Of a stretch of 64,000 nt of DNA, positions 47,419 through 56,658 are shown piece after piece. The position numbers and the translations under genes were made by a program. Within the stretch, counting starts at the first letter, position 1; the number at the start of each line of letters is the position of its first letter. The notes under the pieces are model-generated. The model searched no databases and was not told the origin of the DNA. It was given only the letters and a program-made list of their open reading frames with translations. Source of the DNA: Pseudacidovorax sp. (GTDB taxonomy: Bacteria; Pseudomonadota; Gammaproteobacteria; Burkholderiales; Burkholderiaceae_C); assembly GCF_017991995.1 (NCBI RefSeq), contig NZ_JAGOPN010000015.1, forward strand, positions 62,001-126,000, given 5' to 3'.

Positions 47419-49317
47419 ATGGTGCGCGGCACGGTCTTCGACATGAGCGACATCCTCACCTGGACCGATGAAGGCCAGCCCTTCAGCCCCCGCTTCCAGG
47501 ACGTTTATCACACCATCACCGGCGCGCTCGCCCAGGCACAGCATGTGTTCCTGGGCGGCTGCGGCCTGCCCGGCGCCTGGGCGGATGCGCCGCAGTGGCG
47601 CGTGCTGGAGACGGGCTTCGGTCTGGGCCTGAACTTCCTGGCGACCTGGCACGCCTGGCGCGAGGATGCGCAGCGTCCGCAGATCCTGCACTTCGTCTCG
47701 GTGGAGGCCTATCCGGTCTCGGCGGCCGACATCCGCCGCGCCGCTGCCCTTCATCCGGCGTTGCAAGCGCTGGGCGCACAACTGGCCGACCAGTGGCATG
47801 GCCTGCTGCCGGGCTTCCACCGCCTGGCCTTCGACGGCGGCCGCGTGCTGCTGACGCTGTGCATCGGCGACGCCCGATCCATGTTGCGGGCACACCAGCC
47901 CTTCGAGGCCGACAGCCTCTTCCTCGACGGCTTCAGTCCCGCCGTGAATGCCGACATGTGGTCGCCCGAGGTGTTCAAGGCCCTGGCGCGCTTCTGCCGG
48001 CCCGGCACCGCCGTGGCCACCTGGACCGTGGCGCGGGCCGTGCGCGATGCGCTCGTGCCCCTGGGCTTCGTGGTCGAGAAGGCGCCGGGCCTGCCACCCA
48101 AGCGCGACTGCCTGCGCGGACGCTATGCGCCGGCCTGGCCGGTGCGGCGCCGACCCCAGGCCGAGGACGCCGAGCGCGCGCCATCGCCCGGGCACTGCGC
48201 CGTGGTCGGTGCGGGCCTGGCCGGCGCCGCCGTGGCCCATGCGCTGGCCCTGCGCGGCTGGCGGGTGACCGTGCTGGATGCCGCGGACCATCCCGCCGCC
48301 GGCGCCTCGGCCCTGCCCCTCGGCCTGATGGCACCGCATGCCTCACCGGACGATGCGCTGCTCTCGCGCCTGACCCGGGCAGGCATCCGCGCGACCTGGG
48401 CGCAGCTGACCGCCCTCGGGCTGGTGGAAGGCATCGACTGGGCGCCCACGGGCGCGGTCGAGCGGCGCGAGGCGACCTCGCTGCGGCTGCCACCGTCCTG
48501 GGCGCAGACGGAGGGCTGGACCGAGACCACGCGCGCCACGGCCGCGATGCTCGCCGACGCGGGGCTGCCGGACGACACGCCCGCCCTGTTCCACGCCCGT
48601 GCCGGATGGGTGAAGCCGCACCGCCTGGTGGCCGCCTGGCTGGACCACGCCGCCATCGCCTTCCGCAGCGGCGCGCATGTGGAAGACATCGACGCCGTGC
48701 CGGGCGGCGGCTGGCGGCTCCGGGACGCCAGCGGCCAAGTGCTGGCGAACGCGGACCGCGTGGTCGTCGCCGCCGGCCCGGCCACGCGCCGGCTGGCGCC
48801 GAGCCTGCCGCTGCAGCCGGTGCGCGGCCAGATCGTCTGGGGCGAGATGCCGCCGGCCATGGCCGCACGGAGCCATCGCATCCCGGTCAATGGGGACGGG
48901 CACCTGATCGCAGGCGTCGGCGTGCCAGCCGGCGCCGGCCACCCGCTGCAGTGGATGACCGGCTCCACCTACGACCCCGGCGACACCGACACCGCCACCA
49001 GGCCGGCGGACCGCGCGCACAACCTCGCGCGTCTGGCCCGGCTGCATCCGGTGCTGGCCCCTTTCGCGCAGGATCCGCAGACCGTCCTGCACGACTGGGC
49101 CGGCGTGCGCTGCGCCTCGGCCGACCGCCGGCCGCTGGTCGGCCCGATCGACCCCGCCGAACCGTCCGGTCCCTGGGCCTGCACCGCGCTGGGCTCGCGC
49201 GGACTGAGCTTTGCCGCCCTGTGCGCCGAGCTGCTGGCCGCGCGCTGGCACGGCGAGCCCTTGCCCGTGCCAGCGGCCCAGGCCCGGGCGCTCGACACAC
49301 GTCGCCTCTGGCGCTGA
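47419..49317 (+). CDS. mnmC: Bifunctional tRNA wobble-uridine modification enzyme MnmC
   Basis: Completes 5-methylaminomethyl-2-thiouridine at tRNA position 34. It has 632 residues. The N-terminal methyltransferase domain (MnmC2/MnmD, about 1-240) has ETGFGLGLNFLATW (SAM site) and DSLFLDGFSPAVNADMWS. The C-terminal FAD oxidase (MnmC1, about 255-632) starts with CAVVGAGLAGAAVAHALALRGW and ends with GSRGLSFAALCAELLAA. ATG at 47443 (MSDILTW) is the alternative, perhaps better, start; neither shows a ribosome site. Confidence 0.96.
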   Translation: MVRGTVFDMSDILTWTDEGQPFSPRFQDVYHTITGALAQAQHVFLGGCGLPGAWADAPQWRVLETGFGLGLNFLATWHAWREDAQRPQILHFVSVEAYPVSAADIRRAAALHPALQALGAQLADQWHGLLPGFHRLAFDGGRVLLTLCIGDARSMLRAHQPFEADSLFLDGFSPAVNADMWSPEVFKALARFCRPGTAVATWTVARAVRDALVPLGFVVEKAPGLPPKRDCLRGRYAPAWPVRRRPQAEDAERAPSPGHCAVVGAGLAGAAVAHALALRGWRVTVLDAADHPAAGASALPLGLMAPHASPDDALLSRLTRAGIRATWAQLTALGLVEGIDWAPTGAVERREATSLRLPPSWAQTEGWTETTRATAAMLADAGLPDDTPALFHARAGWVKPHRLVAAWLDHAAIAFRSGAHVEDIDAVPGGGWRLRDASGQVLANADRVVVAAGPATRRLAPSLPLQPVRGQIVWGEMPPAMAARSHRIPVNGDGHLIAGVGVPAGAGHPLQWMTGSTYDPGDTDTATRPADRAHNLARLARLHPVLAPFAQDPQTVLHDWAGVRCASADRRPLVGPIDPAEPSGPWACTALGSRGLSFAALCAELLAARWHGEPLPVPAAQARALDTRRLWR

Positions 49318-49392
49318 ACGGCAGCTGCGGCGCGCCCCTTGCGCCGGCCTGTCCATCGCCCTTGTTTCATCGCGCCTGCCTACCATCGCCCC

Positions 49393-50307
49393 ATGGCCAC
49401 CCGCTACGACATCCTCCACACCACCACCTATCGCTACAACGAGGCGGTGAACTTCGGCCTGCACCGGGTGATGTTCCGCCCGCGCGACAGCCACGACCTG
49501 CGCGTGCTGGCCACCGACCTGCAGGTCAGCCCCGAGGCGCATGTGCGGTTGATCCAGGACCCGCATTCCAACTCGGTCGCGCTGGTCCAGCCCAAGGAGC
49601 CGGCGGCCGAGCTGACCATCGCCTGCGCCTTCACCATCGAGCATGTGCCGGCGCCCGAGGACGAGCTGCAGCTGGAGCCCAGTGCGGAGTTCCTGCCCTT
49701 CGCCTATTCGCTGCAGGAACGGCTGGATCTGGAGCACTACCTGCGCCCCCACCACGACGACCCGGACGGCACGCTGATCCGCTGGGCGCATCAGTTCCTG
49801 CACACCGATGCGCCCAACAGCACGCGCGAGACGCTCACGCGCATGAACGCCCACATCAGCCAGAGCCTGAGCTACCAGGCCCGCGAGGAGGAAGGCACCC
49901 AGACACCGCTGGAGACGCTGGCCATCGGTGGCGGCAGCTGTCGCGACTACGCCCTGCTCATGATGGAAGCCGCGCGGCGGCTGGGCATCGCCACCCGCTT
50001 CGTCTCAGGCTACCTCTACGACCCCATGCTCGACGACGGCAACGACGCGCAGGAGGACCAGGACGGCCCCGCCGAGCGCGTCGTCGGTGCCGGCAGCACG
50101 CATGCCTGGCTGCAGGCCTACCTGCCCGGCGCGGGCTGGGTGGCCTTCGACCCCACCAACAACATCATGGGCAGCGGCCGCCTGATCCGCGTGGGCGTGG
50201 CACGCGACCCGGCCCAGGCACCGCCCATCGCCGGCAGCTGGTTCGGCGAACCCGAGGCTTATGCGGGCATGGAGGTGGTCGTGAAGGTCACCAAGCGCCG
50301 CGACTGA
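49393..50307 (+). CDS. Transglutaminase-like protease-fold protein
   Basis: Protein of 304 residues. The N-terminal beta domain of bacterial transglutaminase-like proteins (YDILHTTTYRYNEAVNFGLHRVMFRPRDSHDLRV) is followed by a transglutaminase core with the Cys-His-Asp triad: GGGSCRDYALLMMEAARRLG, STHAWLQAYLPG and FDPTNN. No signal peptide, so cytoplasmic. Likely a cysteine peptidase or amidase rather than a crosslinking enzyme; the substrate is unknown. These proteins often neighbour alpha-E/circularly-permuted ATP-grasp genes; none is present here. Confidence 0.92.
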   Translation: MATRYDILHTTTYRYNEAVNFGLHRVMFRPRDSHDLRVLATDLQVSPEAHVRLIQDPHSNSVALVQPKEPAAELTIACAFTIEHVPAPEDELQLEPSAEFLPFAYSLQERLDLEHYLRPHHDDPDGTLIRWAHQFLHTDAPNSTRETLTRMNAHISQSLSYQAREEEGTQTPLETLAIGGGSCRDYALLMMEAARRLGIATRFVSGYLYDPMLDDGNDAQEDQDGPAERVVGAGSTHAWLQAYLPGAGWVAFDPTNNIMGSGRLIRVGVARDPAQAPPIAGSWFGEPEAYAGMEVVVKVTKRRD

Positions 50308-50458
50308 GCGGCCTCGTTCCGAAATCGCGCCGGCCTGTAGGACCCGTCCCCGACATGACACCGGCGGGGGCAAATCCCGAGCCCCCCGGCGCGACGCCGC
50401 GCTAGGCTGGCGCGCCGCTCGAGGGCGGAACGAATCACAAGTCTTGGAGACATTTCCC

Positions 50459-51991
50459 ATGGATGCATTTCAGCGCCAGCCCCTGCGGCTGATCACGGCT
50501 GCGGCCGTCCTTGCCCTGAGCGCCTGCGGCGGCGGGGGCGGCTCGAACGTCGCCTTTGCGCCCCTGCCGGCCCCGGCACCGAGCCCTGCGCCGTCGCCGG
50601 CCCCCACGCCGGCCCCGGCCCCCGTCCCCGAAGAAACCCGCCTGCAGGACGGCCGCAACAGCTTCGTGCCCGCCGAGCCCACGGCCACCACCTTCACGGC
50701 ACTGGCCGCCGCCCCGGGCGACGCGGTCGATGTCAGCACCACCAGCCGCTGGGCGGGCGTGATGGGCGGCGCCGCCTACCGCGTCGAGGTGCCCGCCAAC
50801 TGGAACGGCAAGCTGGTCATGTATGCCCATGGCTACGCCGGCACCGGCAACACGCTCGCGGTGACCAACCCGTCCATCCGCCGCTACCTGATCCAGAACG
50901 GCTATGCGTGGGCAGCCTCCAGCTACACCAAGAACTACTACGACGTGCGCGCCGGCGTGGAAGACACCAACGCCCTGGCCCTGGCCTTCACCGACATCGC
51001 CAAGGCACGCGGCCGCGCACTGGCCACGCCTTCGCGGGTCTACATCACCGGCCATTCGATGGGCGGCCACATCACGGCGTCGGCCATCGAGGCCGAGACG
51101 CAGGCCACCGCCGTGCACAAGGTGAGCTACGCCGGCGCGGTGCCCATGTGCGGCGTGCTGGGCGACACCGAACTCTTCGACTACTTCTCGGCCGCCCAGC
51201 TCACGGCCCAGGCTCTGGCCGGCGTGCCCAAGTACCCCCTGACGAACTGGAGCGACATCCAGAACCTGGTGCTCGGCCAGCTGTTCTCCACCGTCACGGC
51301 GACCACGCTCACGCCCACCTCACCGCTGGGCCTGCAGTACGCCTCGGTCATCAAGAACCTGACGGGCGGCGAGCGGCCACTGTTCAGCATCGGTTTGACG
51401 CAGGGCGGCTCCTTCCAGGCACCGCTGGGCCTGTTCGGCAGCGATGGCACGGTCGCGGGCATCCTGAACAAGAACGTGACGGACACCAACCGCTTCACTT
51501 ACACCATCGACGGCGATGCGACCGCCTCGGCGGCACTGAATGCGTCGGTGCAGAAGCTCACCGCCGACACCGACGCCAACCGCCTGCGCCGCGACGGCCT
51601 GCGCTGGATCCCGCGCAACAACGGCGACATCAAGATCCCGGTGGTCACGCTGCACACGCTGGGCGACCTGTTCGTGCCCTTCAGCATGGAGCAGATCTAC
51701 CGCCAGCGCGTGGTGGCCAAGGGCAACGGCAACTGGCTGGTGCAGCGGGCGATCCGCGGCATCACGCACTGCGACTTCACGGTCGCCGAGCAGGAGGCCG
51801 CCTTCGACGCCATGATCAAGTGGGAGCGCGACGGCGTGAAGCCCTCCGGCGACGACGTGCTGACCGCGGGCACCGTGGCCAACACCAACTATGGCTGCGT
51901 GTTCACCAACAACACCCTGGGCCAGGACGACAGCCAGCAGGTGGCCGCCATCCGGACCGTCCTGGCCGGCGCCGCCCCCTGCCCCCAGTGA
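50459..51991 (+). CDS. Secreted lipoprotein alpha/beta hydrolase
   Basis: Protein of 510 residues. Lipoprotein signal peptide with lipobox LSAC (Cys about 23), then a Gly run and a Pro/Ala linker (about 36-58) that spaces the enzyme from the membrane. The catalytic domain has the beta-strand/oxyanion region NGKLVMYAHGYAGTG and nucleophile Ser in TGHSMGGH; the base His may be in GITHCDF and the acid near HTLGDLFVPF. It could be an esterase or oligomer hydrolase; I cannot name a substrate. GGAG lies about 9 bases before the ATG; an in-frame TTG at 50444 is rejected. A hairpin follows at 52055-52078. Confidence 0.85.
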   Translation: MDAFQRQPLRLITAAAVLALSACGGGGGSNVAFAPLPAPAPSPAPSPAPTPAPAPVPEETRLQDGRNSFVPAEPTATTFTALAAAPGDAVDVSTTSRWAGVMGGAAYRVEVPANWNGKLVMYAHGYAGTGNTLAVTNPSIRRYLIQNGYAWAASSYTKNYYDVRAGVEDTNALALAFTDIAKARGRALATPSRVYITGHSMGGHITASAIEAETQATAVHKVSYAGAVPMCGVLGDTELFDYFSAAQLTAQALAGVPKYPLTNWSDIQNLVLGQLFSTVTATTLTPTSPLGLQYASVIKNLTGGERPLFSIGLTQGGSFQAPLGLFGSDGTVAGILNKNVTDTNRFTYTIDGDATASAALNASVQKLTADTDANRLRRDGLRWIPRNNGDIKIPVVTLHTLGDLFVPFSMEQIYRQRVVAKGNGNWLVQRAIRGITHCDFTVAEQEAAFDAMIKWERDGVKPSGDDVLTAGTVANTNYGCVFTNNTLGQDDSQQVAAIRTVLAGAAPCPQ

Positions 51992-52054
51992 AGTGAGGGC
52001 CGACGGTAGCCGGCGCGGGCAGCCGCGTCGATGGCTGCGATGACATGACAGCAG

Positions 52055-52078
52055 AACGCCGGCCCTCGGGCCGGCGTT
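52055..52078. terminator. Hairpin between the lipoprotein hydrolase and dadA
   Basis: Perfect 10-bp arms AACGCCGGCC and GGCCGGCGTT around a 4-nt loop, in the convergent gap. The T-run is minimal (two T), so it is likely a bidirectional terminator but not canonical. Confidence 0.6.
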
Positions 52079-52124
52079 GCGCATCTGGGGCTTCGCTCGG
52101 GGCGCCGCTCAGGTGTGCCGCGAC

Positions 52125-53426
52125 TCAGGCGGGCTGCACGCCGGCCGGCCGCGGCCGTTGAACGGACTGGCGGCCGCCGGCATAGCGGTCCACCGCCAGG
52201 CCGTCGGTGCTGATCTCCGGCCGCTGGCCGGTCACCAGGTCCGCGGTCAGCTTGCCCGAGCCACAGGCCATGGTCCAGCCCAGGGTGCCGTGGCCAGTGT
52301 TGAGGAACAGGTTGCCCCAGCGCGTGCCGCCGATGATGGGCGTGCTGTCGGGCGTCATGGGGCGCAGCCCGGTCCAGAAGCTCGCGGCCGGCAGGTCGCC
52401 GCCGGGGAACAGCTCGCCCACCACCTTCTCCAGCGTGGCCCGGCGCGCCGGCTTGAGGCTCAGGTCGAAACCCGAGAGCTCGGCCATGCCACCCACGCGG
52501 ATGCGGTCGGCGAAACGGGTCACAGCGATCTTGTAGGTCTCGTCCAGCACGGTGGACTGGGGCGCCAGCGATTCGTCCAGCAGCGGCACGGTCAGCGAAT
52601 AGCCCTTGACGGGGTACACCGGCAGGTCCAGGCCCAGCGGCTCCATGAGGGCGCGCGAGTAGCTGCCGAAGGCCAGCACATAGCGGTCGGCTTCGAGCCA
52701 TTGGCCGTCGACCTGCACGCCACTGATGCGGCCACCATCGGTGCCCAGCGCCTGAACCTGGCTGCCGTAGCGGAATTCCACGCCCAGGCCCCTGGCCAGT
52801 TCAGCCAGCCGGGTGGTGAAGAGATGGCAGTCGCCGGTCTCGTCGTTGGGCAAGCGCAGGCCGCCGACCAGGGCGCCGCCGGTGCGGGCCAGTGCCGGCT
52901 CCACGCGCGCCAGGCCTTCGCGGTCCAGCAGTTCATAGGGCACGCCGCATTCCTGCAGCACGGCGATGTCGCGCTGCACGGCATCGAGCTGCTGCTGCTT
53001 GCGGAAGAGCTGCAGCGTGCCGCCGGTGCGCTGCTCGTAGTCGATGCCGGTGTCCGCGCGCAGGCTGCGCAGGCAGTCGCGGCTGTACTCGGCCACGCGC
53101 ATCATCCGTTCCTTGTTCACGGCATAGCGCTCGGCCGAGCAGTTGCGCAGCATCTGGGCCATCCAGCGCAGCTGGAACAGGCTGCCATCGGCCCGGATGG
53201 CGAGCGGCGCATGCTTCTGGAACATCCACTTGATCGCCTTGGACGGGATGCCCGGCGCGGCCCAGGGCGTGGAATAGCCCGGCGACACCTGCCCGGCATT
53301 GCCGAAGCTGGTCTCCAGTGCGGCGCCGGGCTGGCGCTCCAGCACCGTCACCTGGGCGCCCGCACGGGCCAGGTAGTAGGCCGTGGTCGTGCCGATCACA
53401 CCGCCGCCGAGAACAATGACTTTCAT
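52125..53426 (-). CDS. dadA: D-amino acid dehydrogenase, small subunit
   Basis: FAD enzyme oxidising D-amino acids (chiefly D-alanine) to 2-oxo acids, feeding the respiratory chain. It has 433 residues, typical DadA length. FAD motif [29 protein letters not shown]; DadA markers [22 protein letters not shown] and [33 protein letters not shown] at the end. ATG at 53426 is the family start. Divergent from an Lrp-type regulator, the usual arrangement for dadA; the alanine racemase gene often found beside it is missing. Confidence 0.96.
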   Translation of the reverse strand: MKVIVLGGGVIGTTTAYYLARAGAQVTVLERQPGAALETSFGNAGQVSPGYSTPWAAPGIPSKAIKWMFQKHAPLAIRADGSLFQLRWMAQMLRNCSAERYAVNKERMMRVAEYSRDCLRSLRADTGIDYEQRTGGTLQLFRKQQQLDAVQRDIAVLQECGVPYELLDREGLARVEPALARTGGALVGGLRLPNDETGDCHLFTTRLAELARGLGVEFRYGSQVQALGTDGGRISGVQVDGQWLEADRYVLAFGSYSRALMEPLGLDLPVYPVKGYSLTVPLLDESLAPQSTVLDETYKIAVTRFADRIRVGGMAELSGFDLSLKPARRATLEKVVGELFPGGDLPAASFWTGLRPMTPDSTPIIGGTRWGNLFLNTGHGTLGWTMACGSGKLTADLVTGQRPEISTDGLAVDRYAGGRQSVQRPRPAGVQPA

Positions 53427-53466
53427 GGCCAATCCCGCTGAGAAAGAAGACTCCAGGAGTCGATTG

Positions 53467-53534
53467 CAGGACTTTATTCAGGCCACGCCCGAAGATTTGA
53501 TGGTTCTTCTGGTGATCTGCAGCAAAATCCGCTG
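53467..53534. promoter_or_regulatory. Candidate Lrp-type boxes between dadA and lrp
   Basis: Two 15-mers resemble the Lrp consensus YAGHAWATTWTDCTR: 53467-53481 (CAGGACTTTATTCAG, 11 of 15 by my count) and 53520-53534 (CAGCAAAATCCGCTG, 12 of 15). They lie in the 143-bp divergent gap and fit control of dadA by the adjacent Lrp-family protein. Confidence 0.4.
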
Positions 53535-53569
53535 ACCAACCCTGTGCATCCGCCCGCCGGCCCGACGAC

Positions 53570-54046
53570 ATGCCCGACTTCGCCACCCTGGACCGCATCG
53601 ACCGCAAGATCCTGGACATCCTCCAGCGCGAGGGCCGCATCGCGATCACCGACCTCGCCCAGCGGGTGGGCCTGTCCACCTCACCCTGTTCCGAGCGGGT
53701 CAAGCGACTGGAACGCACGGGCGTCATCAGCGGCTATCACGCCCGCGTGGCGCCGGAGGCGCTGGGCAAGATGCTGCTGGTGTTCGTGGAGATCAAGCTC
53801 TCGTCCAAGTCGGCCGATGTCTTCGACAAGGTCCGCAACGAGCTGCTGCACATGCCGGAGGTGCTGGAATGCCACCTGGTCTCGGGCGGCTTCGACTACC
53901 TGGTCAAGGCCCGGCTGCGCGGCATGGGCGAATACCGGCACCTGCTGGGCGACATCCTCAAGAAGCTGCCCGTGCCGGCCGAGTCGCACAGCTATGTGGT
54001 GATGGAAGAGGTCAAGGAGACGCTGGTCCTGCCGGTGGACCGTTGA
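53570..54046 (+). CDS. Lrp/AsnC family regulator
   Basis: Transcription factor of 158 residues. The N-terminal winged helix-turn-helix LDRIDRKILDILQREGRIAITDLAQRVGLSTSPCSERVKRLERTGVISGYHARV is followed by the ligand-binding RAM domain with the HLVSGGFDYLVKARLRGMGEYRHLL segment. The TSPCSERVKRLE form is of the Lrp/BkdR group that activates amino-acid catabolism. Divergent from dadA, so probably its activator, responding to alanine (inference). Convergent with the cyclase gene, 25 bp apart. Confidence 0.94.
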   Translation: MPDFATLDRIDRKILDILQREGRIAITDLAQRVGLSTSPCSERVKRLERTGVISGYHARVAPEALGKMLLVFVEIKLSSKSADVFDKVRNELLHMPEVLECHLVSGGFDYLVKARLRGMGEYRHLLGDILKKLPVPAESHSYVVMEEVKETLVLPVDR

Positions 54047-54071
54047 GCGCTGCAGCGCCGCCCGCGGCGGC

Positions 54072-55022
54072 TCACTGCGAGGCTTCTGCCTTCATCGCCA
54101 GCTGCACCCGGCCGCCGGCCGTGTGGAAGCTGATGGTCGGCGCGGTGAAGTCCGACAGCGGCGCACCCAGGCTGATCTCGCCGCTGCCATGCAGCATGCA
54201 CTCGTCCCGGCGCAGCGCGACCTCGCTGCTGCTGCCGTCGGCGTCGCGGAAGCGCACCCAGGTGCCGTAGCTGCTCACGTCGGTCAGGATGCAACTGCCG
54301 TTGCGGGCCTCGATGCGCGCATGCAGGCGCGAGACCCGCGGATCGTTGACCACGAAATCGGCCTCGTTCACCCGGCCCAGGTGGATGGGCAGGTCGCGCG
54401 CGCCGAAGGCGGCATGCACGTCCAGCCACGACAGCTCGATCTGCCCGAAGGCCGTGTCGATGCCGGGGCGCGCCAGCGTCGACAGCGCCGCCGGCAGCGT
54501 GAGCAGGTCCACCACCTCGTCCTGCCAGTCGATGCGGTGGACGGTCGGCGTCTCCTGCCGGCCGCGGATGCTGATCGGGCCCAGGCTGCGATGCCGCACC
54601 TCGGGGCCGATGCGCTGGTCCACCACCGATTCGGTCGCCCAGATCTGGCCCGGGCCCGCGAGGTCGCTCAGCCGCGAGGCCACGTTGACGGCGTCGCCAT
54701 AGAAGTCGCCATCGACCTCGACCACCTCGCCGCTGGCGATACCGATCTGCAGGTCCATGCGCAAGGCCTCGGGCCACTTGAGCAGGCGCTTGTGGTGGCT
54801 GCGCTGAACCTCGAGCATGGCGGAGATCGCCGGTGCACCGGCCGGGAAGAGCGCGAAGATGCCGTCGCCCAGCTTCTTGATCACCCGGCCGCCATGGGCT
54901 TCGCACACATCTCCGACCCATTGCACCAGCCGCGTGACGGTGTCGGTGGCCCGGGCGTTGCCCATCGCCTCGAAAACCCGCGTGCTGCCGGTCAGGTCCG
55001 CGAAAACGACCGTGGTTGCCAT
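54072..55022 (-). CDS. Class III adenylate/guanylate cyclase with C-terminal FHA domain
   Basis: Soluble signalling protein of 316 residues. The cyclase domain (about 1-165) begins almost at the first residue. It has the first metal Asp in VVFADLTGST, the second in KKLGDGIFALFP, and the transition-state Asn/Arg in YGDAVNVASRL, so it looks active. An FHA domain (about 205-300) follows, with the phospho-Thr binding pattern HLGRVNEADFVVNDPRVSRLHARIEARNG ... SYGTWVRF. No membrane or other sensor domain. ATG at 55022 is used; TTG at 55028 is an alternative. Inferred role: cyclic-nucleotide synthesis recruited or tuned by a Thr-phosphorylated partner. No Ser/Thr kinase or cyclic-nucleotide receptor gene lies in the window. 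Confidence 0.9.
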   Translation of the reverse strand: MATTVVFADLTGSTRVFEAMGNARATDTVTRLVQWVGDVCEAHGGRVIKKLGDGIFALFPAGAPAISAMLEVQRSHHKRLLKWPEALRMDLQIGIASGEVVEVDGDFYGDAVNVASRLSDLAGPGQIWATESVVDQRIGPEVRHRSLGPISIRGRQETPTVHRIDWQDEVVDLLTLPAALSTLARPGIDTAFGQIELSWLDVHAAFGARDLPIHLGRVNEADFVVNDPRVSRLHARIEARNGSCILTDVSSYGTWVRFRDADGSSSEVALRRDECMLHGSGEISLGAPLSDFTAPTISFHTAGGRVQLAMKAEASQ

Positions 55023-55305
55023 CGTCAAAGTTCAACGAATTGTTTCCAGCAATTATCTCCAGACGTACGAAATCGCGCGAGTGCGGGGCCTGAATTGACT
55101 TAAGTCAACTGCTTTGGATGTTGCTTTGTCCACAATGCCACCTTGATCCCCCGCTTGGGGGCGCGAAGTTTCCCCTGGATCCGCGTGGAATGCCCGCGCC
55201 GGCGCCAGCGGCCCATGGAAAGGCAAATTTGTGGAAACTTTTATCTACGTTGCGGTGGGCCGCGCGGCTGCGTAAGGTGTTCGTCAGGCGACCTCGCATC
55301 ACTCC

Positions 55306-55641
55306 ATGAAGTCCTTGAACGCGATCTCCCGCTGGCTCCGGGCTCCGGCCCAGATGGCCGCGCAGACAGGCACCGAGCGCACGCTCCAGCAGGTGCGCGC
55401 CGCCATGCTTGCCGCCCTCGAACGGCATGGCCTCCTGGCGCAGTGGCGCCGCCTGGCGGACCGGGTGACCTACGCCACCGAGCTCGAAGCGCTGTGGTAC
55501 CTGCGGCAGGATCTCCTGGCGGCGCTGATGCCCGCCTGCGGCGAAGTGCGCGCACGGCAGGAGATGCAGCCGATCAACGCCCTCTTCGGCCGCTCCGAGG
55601 CCTTCCGGCCCCGCTTGCGCGCCGGGCTGCGGATGCCCTGA
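55306..55641 (+). CDS. Conserved-looking hypothetical protein
   Basis: Protein of 111 residues, no recognised family. It is a mostly helical, soluble, Arg/Ala/Leu-rich protein (RTLQQVRAAMLAALERHGLLAQWRRLADRVTYATELEALWYLRQDLLAAL), with no signal peptide or membrane helix. No good ribosome site precedes the ATG. The 283-bp gap before it (55023-55305) is less GC-biased at 55025-55145 and may hold promoters for this gene and the cyclase; I see no other gene there. Codon pattern fits the neighbours, so it is probably real. Confidence 0.6.
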   Translation: MKSLNAISRWLRAPAQMAAQTGTERTLQQVRAAMLAALERHGLLAQWRRLADRVTYATELEALWYLRQDLLAALMPACGEVRARQEMQPINALFGRSEAFRPRLRAGLRMP

Positions 55642-55689
55642 GCGGCCTCGGCCGGGGATCGACGGCCGGCCGCGTGCCGGCGCCGCCCT

Positions 55690-56658
55690 TCAATGCGCGT
55701 GACCGTGATGGTCGTGCGTTGCGGCATGGCGGCTGCCACCCACGCCGTGCCCCCAGACGACAAAGGCTTCCTTGCCCTCCACCGCGAGATCGACGGTGGC
55801 CCCCACCGGCAGCAGCACCTTGGTCGGCACATGGCCGAAGGGCAGGCCCGTGAGCACCGGCGCCTTGAGCTGGCTGCGCAGCCGCTCCACCACCGTCTGC
55901 AGCTTGAAGCCCCGGTCGTGCGGCGCGGCGCGGTAGCCGGTGAACTGGGCTAGCACCACGGCCTTCTGACGGGCCAGCACACCGGCCAGGCGCAGCTGCT
56001 CCAGCATGCGCTCGATGCGGTAGGGATGCTCGCCCACGTCCTCCAGAAAGAGCACGCCCTTGTCCACCTGCGGGAAGTACGGCGTGCCCAGCAGGCTGCA
56101 CAGCACGGCCAGGTTGCCGCCCCACAGCGTCGCGCCGCGAATGGGCCTGAAGCCCGGCACCTCGTCACGTGCCGGCAGGCGCCAGCCGGTGCCTTCGCCG
56201 TAACCCTCGACCAGGTCGTCGAAGCAGGCGGCGGTGATCTCATCGATGCCTTCCTCGGCACCGAAGTCGCTGCACAGGGTCGGACCGGACCAGGTGGCGG
56301 CGCCCGTGCGCGCCAGCACCGCGAGCTGGAAGGCCGTGAAGTCGCTCATGCCGACGAAGGCCGTGCCGCGCTCGATGGCCTTGGCCACGGCCTTGTAGGG
56401 AAGGCCGTCGAGGATCCGGGTGAGGCCATAGCCGCCGCGCGAGGCCAATGCCACGTCCGCGCCGCTGGCCGCGGCCCGTGCGATGGCGGCGATGCGGGTG
56501 GCGTCGTCGCCGGCGAATCGCTGCTGCGCGGACAGCGCGGCCTCGTCGATCTCCACCTCATGGCCCTGGGCCCGCAGCCAGGCCACTCCGCGGCGGAAGG
56601 CCGGCTTCTCGCGCACGGCGCTGGAGGGGGAGTAGATGTAGATGTGCTTCTTGTTCAC
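55690..56658 (-). CDS. ldcA: LD-carboxypeptidase (muramoyltetrapeptide carboxypeptidase)
   Basis: Peptidoglycan-recycling serine peptidase (family S66) that removes D-Ala from muropeptide tetrapeptides in the cytoplasm. It has 322 residues. N-terminal IYIYSPSSAV; catalytic Ser in FVGMSDFTAFQLA; GGNLAVLCSLLGTPYFP; Glu in FLEDVGEHPYRIERML; base His probably in LPFGHVPTKVLLPVG. The start is GTG at 56658, which overlaps the tadA stop by 4 bp (GTGA). The extreme C-terminus is unusually His-rich (HAATHDHHGHAH), a possible metal-binding tail. Confidence 0.93.
   Translation of the reverse strand: MNKKHIYIYSPSSAVREKPAFRRGVAWLRAQGHEVEIDEAALSAQQRFAGDDATRIAAIARAAASGADVALASRGGYGLTRILDGLPYKAVAKAIERGTAFVGMSDFTAFQLAVLARTGAATWSGPTLCSDFGAEEGIDEITAACFDDLVEGYGEGTGWRLPARDEVPGFRPIRGATLWGGNLAVLCSLLGTPYFPQVDKGVLFLEDVGEHPYRIERMLEQLRLAGVLARQKAVVLAQFTGYRAAPHDRGFKLQTVVERLRSQLKAPVLTGLPFGHVPTKVLLPVGATVDLAVEGKEAFVVWGHGVGGSRHAATHDHHGHAH

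Noticed and set aside
47595-50405. 936-codon plus-strand frame across mnmC and the transglutaminase gene
   Set aside because: Off-frame translation of real genes, Arg/Ala/Pro-rich; the other frame carries clear MnmC and transglutaminase motifs.
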